Assembly (NCBI GenBank): GCA_021325455.1
Contig: JAJPHD010000014.1
Coordinates: 62,001-126,000 of the forward strand
Direction of reading: 5' to 3'
DNA from: Actinomycetota bacterium
GTDB taxonomy: Bacteria; Actinomycetota; Acidimicrobiia; Acidimicrobiales; JAJPHD01
Length of the DNA: 64,000 bases
In this document: piece by piece, positions 31,378-40,100 of the stretch
How the letters are laid out: each line of letters opens with the position of its first letter
Numbering within the stretch: position 1 is the first letter of the stretch
Position numbers and translations under genes: made by a program
The notes under the pieces: generated by a model
What the model saw: only the letters and a program-made list of their open reading frames with translations
What the model was told of the DNA's origin: nothing
Database searches by the model: none

Positions 31378-33537
31378 GTGGTCAATGTGCTCGAAGTCGA
31401 GGACCTGCGGACCCATATCCGCATGCGTCATTCGACGGTGGAGGCGGTCGACGGCGTCTCCTTGACGATCGCCCCCGGCGAGACGGTGGGCCTGGTGGGG
31501 GAGTCCGGGTGCGGCAAGTCCATGACGGGCATGTCGATCATGCGGTTGCTTCCCCCCGGCGGCCACATCGTGGGTGGCACCGTGAAGCTCAACGGCCGGG
31601 AGCTGACCACCCTGTCCGACGCCGAGATGCGCCACGTGAGGGGGAACGAGGTGGCCATGGTCTTCCAGGACCCCATGACCTCGCTCAACCCCACCATGAC
31701 CATCGGCGACCAGATCGCCGAGCCGGTGCGCATCCACCGGCGCGTGTCTAAGAAGCAGGCCATGGAGCGTGCGGCCGAGGTGCTCACGCTGGTCGGCATG
31801 CCCAAGCCCCTCGAGCGCCTGAAGGCCTTTCCCCATCAGCTCTCCGGTGGGCTGCGCCAGCGCGTGGTGATCGCCATGGCGCTGGCCTGCGAGCCCAAGC
31901 TCCTCATCGCCGATGAGCCCACCACCGCCCTCGACGTCACGATCCAGGACCAGATCCTCACCCTGCTCGACGACCTCAAGTCTCGGCTGCACATGGGCAT
32001 GTTGCTCATCACCCACGACATGGGGGTCATCGCCGGGCGGGCCGACCGGGTCATGGTCATGTACGCCGGGCGCATCGTGGAGTCGTCCGACACCTGGACG
32101 ATCTTCCACAAGATGCGCCATCCGTACACGGCCGCCCTCCTCGAGTCCATCCCCGACCTGGAGACCGACCGCACCAAGGTCCTCTACAGCATCCCGGGTC
32201 TGCCGCCCGACCTCTCGCACCCTCCCAAGAACTGCCGCTTCGCACCCCGGTGCCGCTACGCCCAGAAGAAGTGCCAGGAGGAGGACCCGCCCCTCGGGGG
32301 CCCCGACCCGAAGCATCCCTTTGCCTGCTTCTTCCCCGTGGACGGCCCGAGGGAGAAGGGGGCTGCCGCCGAGGAGGACGGCGCCGCCCCGGTCCAGGTC
32401 TGGGCCCGCCCCCGTGCCGGGGAGGGCATGACGGGCGAGGAGGCGGCCGCCCTGGACCAGGGGGTCCCTGCCGAGCTGGTGCCGAGCTCCCCTGCCAACG
32501 GTTCGACGGGGGACCCGCTCCTCGTCCTGGACCACGTGGTGAAGGAGTTCCCCATCACCAAGGGCGTGCTCCAGCGCCAGGTGGGCTCGGTCAAGGCCGT
32601 CTCGGATGTCTCGTTCACCGTGGCCCGGGGGGAGACCTTCGGGTTGGTGGGGGAGTCGGGCTGCGGCAAGACCACCCTGGGCCGCCTGGTGGTAGCCCTG
32701 GAGAAGCTGGACTCCGGCCACATTTTCTTCGATGGCGAGGAGGTGTCCAAGCTGCGGGGTGCCGCCCTGAGGCGCAAGCGCCGGGACCTCCAGCTCATGT
32801 TCCAGGACCCCTACGCCTCCCTCGACCCCCGGATGCGGGTGGTCTCCACGCTGCGTGAGCCGCTGGTGGCCCAGCACATCGGCACCCGGGCCGAGCAGGA
32901 GGCCCGCATCCGTGAGCTCCTGGCCGAGGTGGGCCTGTCCGACCGGGCCATGGGGCTCTACCCCCATGAGTTCTCAGGTGGCCAGCGCCAGCGCATCGGC
33001 TTCGCCCGGGCCCTCACCCTCGAGCCCCAGCTCATCGTGGCCGACGAGCCCGTGTCGGCCCTGGACGTGTCGATCCAGTCCCAGGTGCTCAACCTCATGC
33101 GCCGTCTGCAGGCCCAGCGCGACCTGACCTACATCATCATCTCCCACGACCTGTCGGTTGTCCGCTACCTGGCCGACCGGATCGGGGTCATGTACCTGGG
33201 CAAGCTGGTCGAGATCGGCCCCGGCTCGGAGATCTACGCCCGGCCGGCCCACCCCTACACCGCCGGACTGCTGGAGGCCATCCCGGTCCCCGACCCGGCC
33301 AAGGAGAAGGTGAAGAGCGGCAAGGAGGCCATGAAGGGCGAGCTGCCCTCCGCCGCCAACCCCCCCTCGGGGTGCCGCTTCCGGACCCGGTGCCCGCGGG
33401 CCCAGCAGATATGCGCCGAGGAAGAGCCGCCGCTGCGTCCCTTCAGCCACAACGGCCACGAGGCGGCGTGCCACTTCCCGCTGCAGACCCCAGTAGCCCT
33501 GCCCCAGCCGGCGGCGGCAAGCACCAGCAGCTCCTGA
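31378..33537 (+). CDS. Fused oligopeptide ABC transporter ATPase (OppD-OppF in one chain)
   Basis: 719 residues with two complete ATPase units. Unit 1: Walker [12 protein letters not shown], signature LSGGLRQRV, Walker [13 protein letters not shown]. Unit 2: [33 protein letters not shown]. Each is followed by an oligopeptide-type C-terminal extension with a cysteine cluster ([14 protein letters not shown] and [14 protein letters not shown]) that in OppD-type proteins can bind an Fe-S cluster. A linker of about 50 acidic/Ala/Pro-rich residues joins the units. It powers OppB-OppC, which are encoded convergently. GTG 31378 has AGAGG at good spacing; the ATG at 31291 would add 29 non-conserved residues. 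Confidence 0.92.
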   Translation: MVNVLEVEDLRTHIRMRHSTVEAVDGVSLTIAPGETVGLVGESGCGKSMTGMSIMRLLPPGGHIVGGTVKLNGRELTTLSDAEMRHVRGNEVAMVFQDPMTSLNPTMTIGDQIAEPVRIHRRVSKKQAMERAAEVLTLVGMPKPLERLKAFPHQLSGGLRQRVVIAMALACEPKLLIADEPTTALDVTIQDQILTLLDDLKSRLHMGMLLITHDMGVIAGRADRVMVMYAGRIVESSDTWTIFHKMRHPYTAALLESIPDLETDRTKVLYSIPGLPPDLSHPPKNCRFAPRCRYAQKKCQEEDPPLGGPDPKHPFACFFPVDGPREKGAAAEEDGAAPVQVWARPRAGEGMTGEEAAALDQGVPAELVPSSPANGSTGDPLLVLDHVVKEFPITKGVLQRQVGSVKAVSDVSFTVARGETFGLVGESGCGKTTLGRLVVALEKLDSGHIFFDGEEVSKLRGAALRRKRRDLQLMFQDPYASLDPRMRVVSTLREPLVAQHIGTRAEQEARIRELLAEVGLSDRAMGLYPHEFSGGQRQRIGFARALTLEPQLIVADEPVSALDVSIQSQVLNLMRRLQAQRDLTYIIISHDLSVVRYLADRIGVMYLGKLVEIGPGSEIYARPAHPYTAGLLEAIPVPDPAKEKVKSGKEAMKGELPSAANPPSGCRFRTRCPRAQQICAEEEPPLRPFSHNGHEAACHFPLQTPVALPQPAAASTSSS

Positions 33538-33570
33538 GGGGCTCCTGACAGGACGAAAGCGACAGGGCGA

Positions 33571-33599
33571 AAGGGGCGGGCCCCGAGGGCCCGCCCCTT
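33571..33599 (+). terminator. Intrinsic terminator after the fused ATPase gene
   Basis: Perfect 13-base GC stem (33571-33583 with 33587-33599) and a 3-base CGA loop, then a pyrimidine-rich tail with several Ts. It lies between convergent genes and could act for the plus strand chiefly. Confidence 0.85.
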
Positions 33600-33729
33600 C
33601 TCTTCTCCTTCTGTCTGGTCTCTACCGTCTGTCTGTGCCCGCCTGAGCGACCCGTTCCGCCTGGAAGTCCGCCTGGACGGCCTGCACCCTGGGGGGCCGC
33701 CAGCCGCCTCCCCTTGGCTGCGACCTAGC

Positions 33730-34656
33730 TCACCGTTGCTGGAGGCGGACCTCCAGGGAGTCACGCAGGGCGTCGCCGATGAAGTTGAAGGCCACCACCG
33801 TGATCACGATGGCGATGCCGGCGGGGTAGATCAGCCACCAATAACCGTCATAGAGGTAGTTGAGGCCGTTGGAGAGCATGTCGCCCCAGTTGCTGGCGGG
33901 CGGGGGCGGGCCCAGGCCGAGGTAGCTCAAGTAGGCGAGTAGCAGGATGGAGTCGGCCACCGAGAAGGTGGTCTGGACCACGATGGTGCCGATCACGTTG
34001 GGCACGATGTGGCGCAGCACGATGCGGCCGCTGCGGCTACCCGAGGCCCGGGCGGCCTGGACGTAGTCACGGACCCGGAGGGAGAGCGTGTCACCTCGCA
34101 CCAGACGGGCGCAGCCCAGCCAGGAGATGAAGGCGATGACGAGGATCACCACCGGGATGGTGGGCACGAAGATGGAGGCCAGGAGGAGGATGAGGAGGAG
34201 CGGCGGGATGGCGAGGATGGAGTCCACGACACGCATCATCAGCCCGTCCAGCCAGCCTCCCACGTAGCCGGCCACTGCCCCCCAGGCGGTCCCCAGCAGG
34301 GAGGCGAGGAGAGCGGCAGCCAGGCCCACCTCGAGGGAGGACTGGCCCCCCTTCATGAGCCGGCCCAGCACGTCATAGCCCACGTCGTCGGTACCGAGGG
34401 GGTGCTTGAGGCTGGGGGGCAAGGTGACCTGGTTGAGGTTCGTGTTGACCTGGTTGGTGTGGTAGAAGAACGGGCCCACGAAGCTGAAGAGGGCCATGAA
34501 CACCACGATGGCCACGCCCAGGACGGCCAAGCGGTTCTGGACGAAGACGTCGAAGATCAGCTTCCAGATGCTGCCTACCGCTTGAGCCTCGCCGCCCTCG
34601 GGGGTGGTGGCAGCCGAAGCCGGCTCTAGTCCGGTGGGGGCGACGCCTATGGCCAT
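33730..34656 (-). CDS. oppC: Oligopeptide ABC transporter permease OppC
   Basis: 308 residues. N-terminal cytoplasmic segment, one transmembrane helix (AVLGVAIVVFMALFSFVG), the periplasmic HPLGTDDVGYDVLGRLM motif typical of OppC/DppC, then five more helices with the EAA loop (ARASGSRSGRIVLRHIVPN). It pairs with OppB to form the pore. ATG with AAGGGGAG before it. It ends 130 bases after the terminator of the convergent ATPase gene. Confidence 0.92.
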   Translation of the reverse strand: MAIGVAPTGLEPASAATTPEGGEAQAVGSIWKLIFDVFVQNRLAVLGVAIVVFMALFSFVGPFFYHTNQVNTNLNQVTLPPSLKHPLGTDDVGYDVLGRLMKGGQSSLEVGLAAALLASLLGTAWGAVAGYVGGWLDGLMMRVVDSILAIPPLLLILLLASIFVPTIPVVILVIAFISWLGCARLVRGDTLSLRVRDYVQAARASGSRSGRIVLRHIVPNVIGTIVVQTTFSVADSILLLAYLSYLGLGPPPPASNWGDMLSNGLNYLYDGYWWLIYPAGIAIVITVVAFNFIGDALRDSLEVRLQQR

Positions 34657-34724
34657 ATCATGCTCCCCTTCATGTCAGAAATAGCCCTTTCATCTCAGGC
34701 GACAAGACAGGATACTGCTTGGGA

Positions 34725-35672
34725 TCAGGTGTAGCGGACCCGGGGGTCGGCCACGGCGTAGAGGATGTCGGCCAGGAGGGACCCCACCACGGTCGCAGCT
34801 CCCACCACCACGGTGAAGCCGAGCAGCACGGGGAAGTCCTTGTTCTGGGCCGACGTCCAGAACAGGAGCCCCATCCCCGGGTAGTTGAAGACGGACTCGG
34901 TTACCACGGCCCCGGACAGGGTGGCCGGCAGGCTGAGGCCGATCAGGGTGATGATGGGGATGAGGGAGTTGCGCAGCACGTGGCGGAACAGGACCGAGAA
35001 CTCCGACACCCCCTTGGCCCGGGCGGTGCGCACGTAGTCCTGCACCATGTTCTCTATGGCTGCCGAGCGCATGAACCGGCTGAACAGGGCCACGGTGACG
35101 ATGGCCAGCGTGGCCACGGGCAGGACCAGACCGAGGGGCTGCTGGAGCACGGCGCCCACGGTCCCGCCCTGGGGCCCCTCGGGGGGCAGCAGGTGGAAGC
35201 TGATGGCGAAGCCCAGGATGAGGAGGAAGGCCAGCCAGAACACCGGCATGGAGTAGCCGATGAAGGCAGCCCCGGTGACGGTGTAGTCGATGGGCTTGTT
35301 GCGCCGGATGGCCTGCAGGATGCCCAGGGGGACGGCGATGACCAGGGCCACGATGTAGGAGAGGCCCACCAGCAGCGCCGACTTGGGCAGGTCCTGGGCC
35401 AGGAGGGAGTTCACCGTCTGGTTGTAGTGGTACGAGTACCCGAGGTTGCCCTGGAGCAGGTGCCACACGTAGCGCCCGTACTGGACCGGGAGCGGCAGGT
35501 TGTAGCCGTTCTGGACGATGAACTGGTGGATCGCCTGAGGCGTGGCTCTCGGGCCGAGGAGGGCCCGGGCGGGCCCGCCCGGGAGCAGGTGCAGGATGAT
35601 GAACACGATGATCGTCACGCCGAACACGACGATCACGGCTTGGATCAGGCGGCGGATGATGTAAGCAGTCAT
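34725..35672 (-). CDS. oppB: Oligopeptide ABC transporter permease OppB
   Basis: 315 residues. Classic OppB/DppB N-terminus (YIIRRLIQAVIVVFGVTIIVF), LPGGPARALLGPRATPQAI, six transmembrane helices and the EAA-like loop (RTARAKGVSEFSVLFRHVLRNSLIP). It lies 68 bases upstream of oppC on the same strand. It is separated from binding protein 2 by a hairpin terminator, so oppBC may have their own promoter, which I cannot pick out with confidence. Confidence 0.92.
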   Translation of the reverse strand: MTAYIIRRLIQAVIVVFGVTIIVFIILHLLPGGPARALLGPRATPQAIHQFIVQNGYNLPLPVQYGRYVWHLLQGNLGYSYHYNQTVNSLLAQDLPKSALLVGLSYIVALVIAVPLGILQAIRRNKPIDYTVTGAAFIGYSMPVFWLAFLLILGFAISFHLLPPEGPQGGTVGAVLQQPLGLVLPVATLAIVTVALFSRFMRSAAIENMVQDYVRTARAKGVSEFSVLFRHVLRNSLIPIITLIGLSLPATLSGAVVTESVFNYPGMGLLFWTSAQNKDFPVLLGFTVVVGAATVVGSLLADILYAVADPRVRYT

Positions 35673-35697
35673 AGGCGTTGTCTCTCTGGCTGTCTAT

Positions 35698-35746
35698 GAG
35701 GCGAGGGGCACCGGCTGGACCAGGTCCAGGAGGTGCCCGTCGCCTC
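35698..35746 (-). terminator. Hairpin terminator after binding protein 2
   Basis: A 15-base stem with one mismatch (35698-35712 with 35732-35746) just past the stop of binding protein 2. Confidence 0.65.
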
Positions 35747-35757
35747 GCATGCTCTTG

Positions 35758-37614
35758 CTACTTGGTGAAGTACCAATCGGAGGGGTTGATGTTCAGGTAG
35801 GTGTTGAAGCTGAAGCCATGCAGGTTGGACTTGATCTCCATGAGCTGGTAGTCGGGGTTGGGCTGCCAGATCACAGGGAGCTGCTCCACGGCGTAGTCCT
35901 CGTACTTGTACAGGTTCTGCAGGGCGTTGCCCTTGTTCAGGTGGGTGAGCTGGATGAGGTTGTCCATGGTCTTGCTGGAGTAGTTCTCGGTGTTGGACCC
36001 GGCACCAGTCTTGTAGAGCTCGCCGCCGGTCGGGTAGTAGTCCGGGGCGTAGACCCATCCCCCGCCCCAGTTGACGATCTCCCAGCTGCAGGAGGACTGG
36101 GACGGCTTGCAGGCCGCCGCCTTGGAGATGGCGTCGTCAAAGGTCGTGCCCGAGAGGGAGAGCTTGATGCCAACCTTGGCGGAGTCGGAGACCTCGGTCT
36201 CGATGGACTGGGTGAGGGCGGCGATCCCGGTGGAGTAGACGTACTGGAAGTCCAGCTTGGCCCCCTTCTTGATGCCCGGGCCACACTTGGTGGGATCGGT
36301 GCAGGTGTCCACGCCATTGGGGACCACCGTCCAGCCGTGGGACCGCAGGGTGGCAGCGGCCCGCTTGGGGTTGAAGCTGAACGGGCACTTCTTCTCGAGG
36401 GGGCTGGTCAGCTGGCTGGGCGGGTCGGCCGGCACCGGGCCGCAGGTCGGGTATCCGTAGCCCTTGTAGTAGGCCTTGATGTCGCCCTTCTGGTCGATCA
36501 GCTCCTCGAGGACCTGGCGGATGTAGGCCTGGCGGAAGATGGGCCCTACGGTCGGGTTGTTGAGGTTGACCTCGAAGTAGTCGAACCCGAAGTCCGTCCA
36601 GGGCTTGAAGGTGTACCCCCTCGAGGCCAGGATGGTCCGCTGGGCCACGTCCTGGGCCGGGATGTAGCCGACGTCGATGCTGTTGCCTGACCGCAGGTCG
36701 TTGTACTCGGCGGTGTCGGTGGTGAAGGGCAGCTCGACGAACTTCGACAGGTGGGGCTTGTCCGGGCCCGTGTACTTGGGATTGGCGGTGAACACGGCCC
36801 GGCCCGTGGTGTCGAGGGACTGGAGCTTCCACGCCCCGTCCACCACGCTCCAGATGGGGCTGGAAGCATAGGTGGCCACACCCTTCTTGCCCTGCGAGAT
36901 CAAGAACTTGTAGACGGCCGGGCACTTCTTGACGTCGGTGGTGCAGCCACCGCTCCCCGGCTTGGCGCCGAGCTTGGTGACGTCCCAGGCCTCGGGGAAG
37001 GGGGTTATCTGGGAAAGCTCGTTGTACAGGAACCACTGGTGGCTGTAAGCATTGTTGAGGTTGAACTCGATGCTGGTGGGGCTGAGGACCTTGGTGCTCA
37101 CCACGTTGTCGGGATAGGCGCCCGGCACGTAGGCGGCCCAGTTGGCCTTCTCGGCCGTCACCATGTTCTGCCAGAGCTCGACATCCTTGGCTGATACTGG
37201 CTCCCCGTCGGACCACTTATCGGGCTTCAGGGTGACGATCACGGACCTGCCGCCGTTGGTCCACTTGGGCGGGTAGGCCAGCGAGAGGCGGTTGTTCACC
37301 ACGGGCTTCTCGCCGACGCCGAAGTAGTACAGCGGCTTGTACATGAGGTACTGGAAGTTGGAGATGTTGGCCACGCTGAAGTAGGTGAAGCTCATCAGCG
37401 GGAAGATCCAGTTGGGCGTGGCCGTGGGGCCGAGGGCGAAGGTGGCCGTGCCGCCCTTTTGTATCTTGCTGGCCGGCACCGTCGTGGAGGATGCCGCCGC
37501 CGCCGAGCCGGAGGTCTTGGTGGTGGGCTTGGTGGTCCCCCCGCAGGCGGCCAGGAGGAGGGCCCCCGCTGCCAGGGCAGCAAGGCCTCCCATGGCTCTA
37601 CGGAACATGCTCAT
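35758..37614 (-). CDS. Oligopeptide ABC transporter substrate-binding lipoprotein 2
   Basis: 618 residues; lipobox LLAAC, then a Thr/Ser-rich spacer and an OppA-type core. It shares long near-identical blocks with binding protein 1 (EKANWAAYVPG, WFLYNELSQITP, GAKPGSGGC), so the two are recent paralogues. Cysteine pairs GGCTTDVKKC, CTDPTKC and CKPSQSSC are in similar places. ATG 37614 follows GGGAG; a second ATG two codons later is also possible. Flanked by its own TACGAT promoter element and its own terminator. Confidence 0.9.
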   Translation of the reverse strand: MSMFRRAMGGLAALAAGALLLAACGGTTKPTTKTSGSAAAASSTTVPASKIQKGGTATFALGPTATPNWIFPLMSFTYFSVANISNFQYLMYKPLYYFGVGEKPVVNNRLSLAYPPKWTNGGRSVIVTLKPDKWSDGEPVSAKDVELWQNMVTAEKANWAAYVPGAYPDNVVSTKVLSPTSIEFNLNNAYSHQWFLYNELSQITPFPEAWDVTKLGAKPGSGGCTTDVKKCPAVYKFLISQGKKGVATYASSPIWSVVDGAWKLQSLDTTGRAVFTANPKYTGPDKPHLSKFVELPFTTDTAEYNDLRSGNSIDVGYIPAQDVAQRTILASRGYTFKPWTDFGFDYFEVNLNNPTVGPIFRQAYIRQVLEELIDQKGDIKAYYKGYGYPTCGPVPADPPSQLTSPLEKKCPFSFNPKRAAATLRSHGWTVVPNGVDTCTDPTKCGPGIKKGAKLDFQYVYSTGIAALTQSIETEVSDSAKVGIKLSLSGTTFDDAISKAAACKPSQSSCSWEIVNWGGGWVYAPDYYPTGGELYKTGAGSNTENYSSKTMDNLIQLTHLNKGNALQNLYKYEDYAVEQLPVIWQPNPDYQLMEIKSNLHGFSFNTYLNINPSDWYFTK

Positions 37615-37691
37615 GCCTGTCTCCCTGCCCCCTTGTCTAGAGGCCCGGCTCCAGCCCGGGCCCGGGCGCACCGCCCGCTGGGTAGGCCAGG

Positions 37692-37697
37692 ATCGTA
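37692..37697 (-). promoter_or_regulatory. Predicted -10 (TACGAT) of binding protein 2
   Basis: TACGAT on the minus strand, about 78 bases before the ATG, between the terminator of binding protein 3 and the gene. Confidence 0.45.
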
Positions 37698-37722
37698 TCC
37701 GGGCCAGGGGGCAGGGACAAGG

Positions 37723-37755
37723 CAGCCCCCCTCCCTAGGGAAGGGAGGGGGGCTG
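37723..37755 (-). terminator. Hairpin terminator after binding protein 3
   Basis: Perfect 14-base stem (37723-37736 with 37742-37755) and a 5-base loop, about 32 bases past the stop of binding protein 3. Confidence 0.75.
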
Positions 37756-37787
37756 GCCGTTCCTGTTTCCGGACTAGGAGGGTCGGG

Positions 37788-39659
37788 CTACTTGGTGTAG
37801 TACCAGTCCTCCGGGGAGAGGGACGTGTAGGCGTTCTGGGGAACGACCCCCTGCAGGCCCTTCTTGACCTCGGTCAGCTGGTAGTAGGGGGTGGGCACCC
37901 AGATCCAGGGCAGGTCCTTGGCCAGGTAGTCCTCGTACTTGAAGAAGGCCTGCTGGGAGTTGGCGGAGTGCAGGGTGGCCTCGATCAGCCTGGCTGCCGT
38001 CGGGTTGTTGTAGCTCCCGGCATTGAGCGACGCCCCCTTCAGGAACAGCCCGTCACCGGTCGGCAACGTGCCGTAGCTGATGCCGCCGTACTCCCCCAGC
38101 TCCCAGTTGCAGGCCTTGGGGCAGGGGTTGACGGTGCTGATCACCGTGTTGAAGGGCTGGGCCGTGAGGCTGATGTTGACCCCGGCCTGGCTGGCCGCCG
38201 ACTTGATGGCTTCGGACTGCTGGGTGAGGGAGGCCAGGCCGGAGGAGTAGAGCAGGGTCAAGGACATCTTGGCCCCCTTGGCGATCTTGGCCCCGCACTG
38301 GTTGGCGCCCGTCCCGGGGTTCTGGCAGACGTCGGTCCCTCCCGGAGTGATCTTCCAGCCGTGGTCCTTGAGCAGCTTCATGGCCGCCGAGACGCTGAAG
38401 GGGTAAGGGTTCTTGCGCTCGAACGGCGAGACCAGGTTGCTCTTGGGGAGCAGCGGGACCGGCCCATAGGTGGGGACGGCCTGCCCGTGGAAGATCCGGC
38501 TGATGATCTGCTGCTGGGGGATCAGGTGTTGGAGGGCCTGGCGCACGTACAGCTGGTCCAGGATGGGCCCCACCTGGGGGTTGGTCAGGTTGGGGATCAT
38601 GTAGTTGACGCCGAGGATGATCCAGGGGGTCATCTTGAACCCTAGGGAGTCGAGCGAGCTCCTGGCGGTCCAGTCCTGGGGCGGCAGGTACCCAACGTCG
38701 ATCTGGTTTCCTGCCCTCAGCACGTTGAACTCCGAGGAGTCAGAGGTGAAGGGCACTTCGATGAACTGGGAGAGATGGGCCTTGTCCGGCCCCGAGTACT
38801 TGGGGTTGGGGACGAACACCGCCCTGCCGGTGGTGTCGAAGGACTTGAGCAGCCAGGGGCCGTCGACCACCTTCCACAGCGGGTTGGTGGCGAAGGTCTT
38901 CTCGTTCTTGGCCTGGTTGACAAGGAAGTTCCACACCGCCTTGGCCCCCGAGGTGGTGGTGTCGTAGTTGCCCACCTTGCCGCTCGCCGAGGTCTTGTCC
39001 CACGCCTGCTGGGGCAGGGGGTAGAGGACACCCAGCTCGTTGTCCGTGAACCACAGCGGGGAGACCGGGCCGGTCAGGTGGAACACCACCGTGCGCGGCC
39101 CCGTGGCCTGGTAGCTCTTCACGTTGTCGGGCATCTCGCCCGGGGTGTACTGGCACCACTGGGTCTTGTTGGCCTTGACCAGGTTCATCATGAAGGTGAG
39201 GTCGCGAGCCGACACCGGGGCTCCGTCCGACCACTTGTAAGGCTTCAGGCTGACCGTGACCGTGGTGTCGTGGTCCGAGTACTTGATCGAGGAGAACAGG
39301 CTCTTCTTGGGGTTCACGCCGGTGTGCTCGCCGATCCCGGCCCAGATGAGGGGGCGGTAGAGGAAGTTGGAGAACTGGCTGATGTTGTAGACCGAGCAGT
39401 AAGCGGTCGGCGTCACCGGGAAGATGAAGTTGGGCGGCGAGGAGGGGGCCTCGGCGAAGGTGGCCGTGCCGCCCTGCTTGATCTTGCTGGAGGGCACGCT
39501 CGAGGTGGACCCGCTGGCTGCCGCCGAGGAGGAGGGGGACGAGGACGACGAGGAGGTCTTGGTCTTGCTGGAGCTGGTTCCCCCTCCGCAAGCGGCGAGC
39601 AGCAGTGCCCCCGCAGCCACGGCAGTGAGCCCCCCCATGACCTTTTGCGCTCGCCTCAT
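37788..39659 (-). CDS. Oligopeptide ABC transporter substrate-binding lipoprotein 3
   Basis: 623 residues; lipobox LLAAC followed by about 50 Ser-rich spacer residues, then an OppA-type core (KWSDGAPVSARDLTFM, PYYQLTEVKKGLQGVVPQNAY). It is related to binding proteins 1 and 2 but clearly more distant, with fewer cysteines (CQNPGTGANQC and CPKAC remain). The shared C-terminal ending WYYTK/WYFTK ties the three together. ATG preceded by AAGGGGGCG. Own promoter element and terminator. A different ligand range from the other two is likely but not visible. Confidence 0.88.
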   Translation of the reverse strand: MRRAQKVMGGLTAVAAGALLLAACGGGTSSSKTKTSSSSSSPSSSAAASGSTSSVPSSKIKQGGTATFAEAPSSPPNFIFPVTPTAYCSVYNISQFSNFLYRPLIWAGIGEHTGVNPKKSLFSSIKYSDHDTTVTVSLKPYKWSDGAPVSARDLTFMMNLVKANKTQWCQYTPGEMPDNVKSYQATGPRTVVFHLTGPVSPLWFTDNELGVLYPLPQQAWDKTSASGKVGNYDTTTSGAKAVWNFLVNQAKNEKTFATNPLWKVVDGPWLLKSFDTTGRAVFVPNPKYSGPDKAHLSQFIEVPFTSDSSEFNVLRAGNQIDVGYLPPQDWTARSSLDSLGFKMTPWIILGVNYMIPNLTNPQVGPILDQLYVRQALQHLIPQQQIISRIFHGQAVPTYGPVPLLPKSNLVSPFERKNPYPFSVSAAMKLLKDHGWKITPGGTDVCQNPGTGANQCGAKIAKGAKMSLTLLYSSGLASLTQQSEAIKSAASQAGVNISLTAQPFNTVISTVNPCPKACNWELGEYGGISYGTLPTGDGLFLKGASLNAGSYNNPTAARLIEATLHSANSQQAFFKYEDYLAKDLPWIWVPTPYYQLTEVKKGLQGVVPQNAYTSLSPEDWYYTK

Positions 39660-39717
39660 CGAGTCGCCCCCTTACGATGTGAATGAAGCCACCCCAGGTT
39701 GCTGGGCCTGGCGGGGA

Positions 39718-39723
39718 AGGGTA
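39718..39723 (-). promoter_or_regulatory. Predicted -10 (TACCCT) of binding protein 3
   Basis: GCTACCCT on the minus strand, about 58 bases before the ATG at 39659. Confidence 0.4.
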
Positions 39724-39756
39724 GCCCATGGCGCGGGACGAGACAAAGCATCCCGG

Positions 39757-39762
39757 TACTTT
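39757..39762 (+). promoter_or_regulatory. Predicted -10 (TACTTT), leaderless promoter of the small basic protein
   Basis: TACTTT, 7 bases before the ATG at 39770; supports that ATG over the one 14 codons upstream. Confidence 0.45.
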
Positions 39763-39769
39763 TTGCCTC

Positions 39770-40087
39770 ATGCCGATACGCAGCAAGCTCACGGTGCGCG
39801 AGCCGGCTCCCCCGGACGGTGGACAGAAGGCCGACCGGCAGGCCAAGCGGGAGCCGACCGAGGAGGAGCGGGCCACCCGCCGGGCCCGGGTGGCTGCGGC
39901 CAAGGACGCCCTGGCCCGCTCGGCGGGGCTGCGCGGCGAGCACGTGGGGGCGGCCCGGGCGGCCCTCAAGGCCTACCTGCGCCACCTGAACGATCCTCAC
40001 CAGCCCTCTGATGACCAGTTCGCGGCCCTCGTCGAAGCTCCCTTCAAGGCACCCCCCAGGCCCCGCCGCAGCTCTTCGGGGCGCTAG
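39770..40087 (+). CDS. Small charged protein of unknown function
   Basis: 105 residues, not recognised. Highly basic and acidic in alternation: a disordered first third, then a long amphipathic helix (TRRARVAAAKDALARSAG, HVGAARAALKAYLRHLND), then a basic tail. No membrane segment. It lies between the binding-protein cluster and the MFS gene, 13 bases before the latter, so it is probably co-transcribed with it. The leaderless promoter pattern argues that it is a real gene. Alternative start at ATG 39728. Confidence 0.55.
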   Translation: MPIRSKLTVREPAPPDGGQKADRQAKREPTEEERATRRARVAAAKDALARSAGLRGEHVGAARAALKAYLRHLNDPHQPSDDQFAALVEAPFKAPPRPRRSSSGR

Positions 40088-40100
40088 ACCCGGAGGTCCC

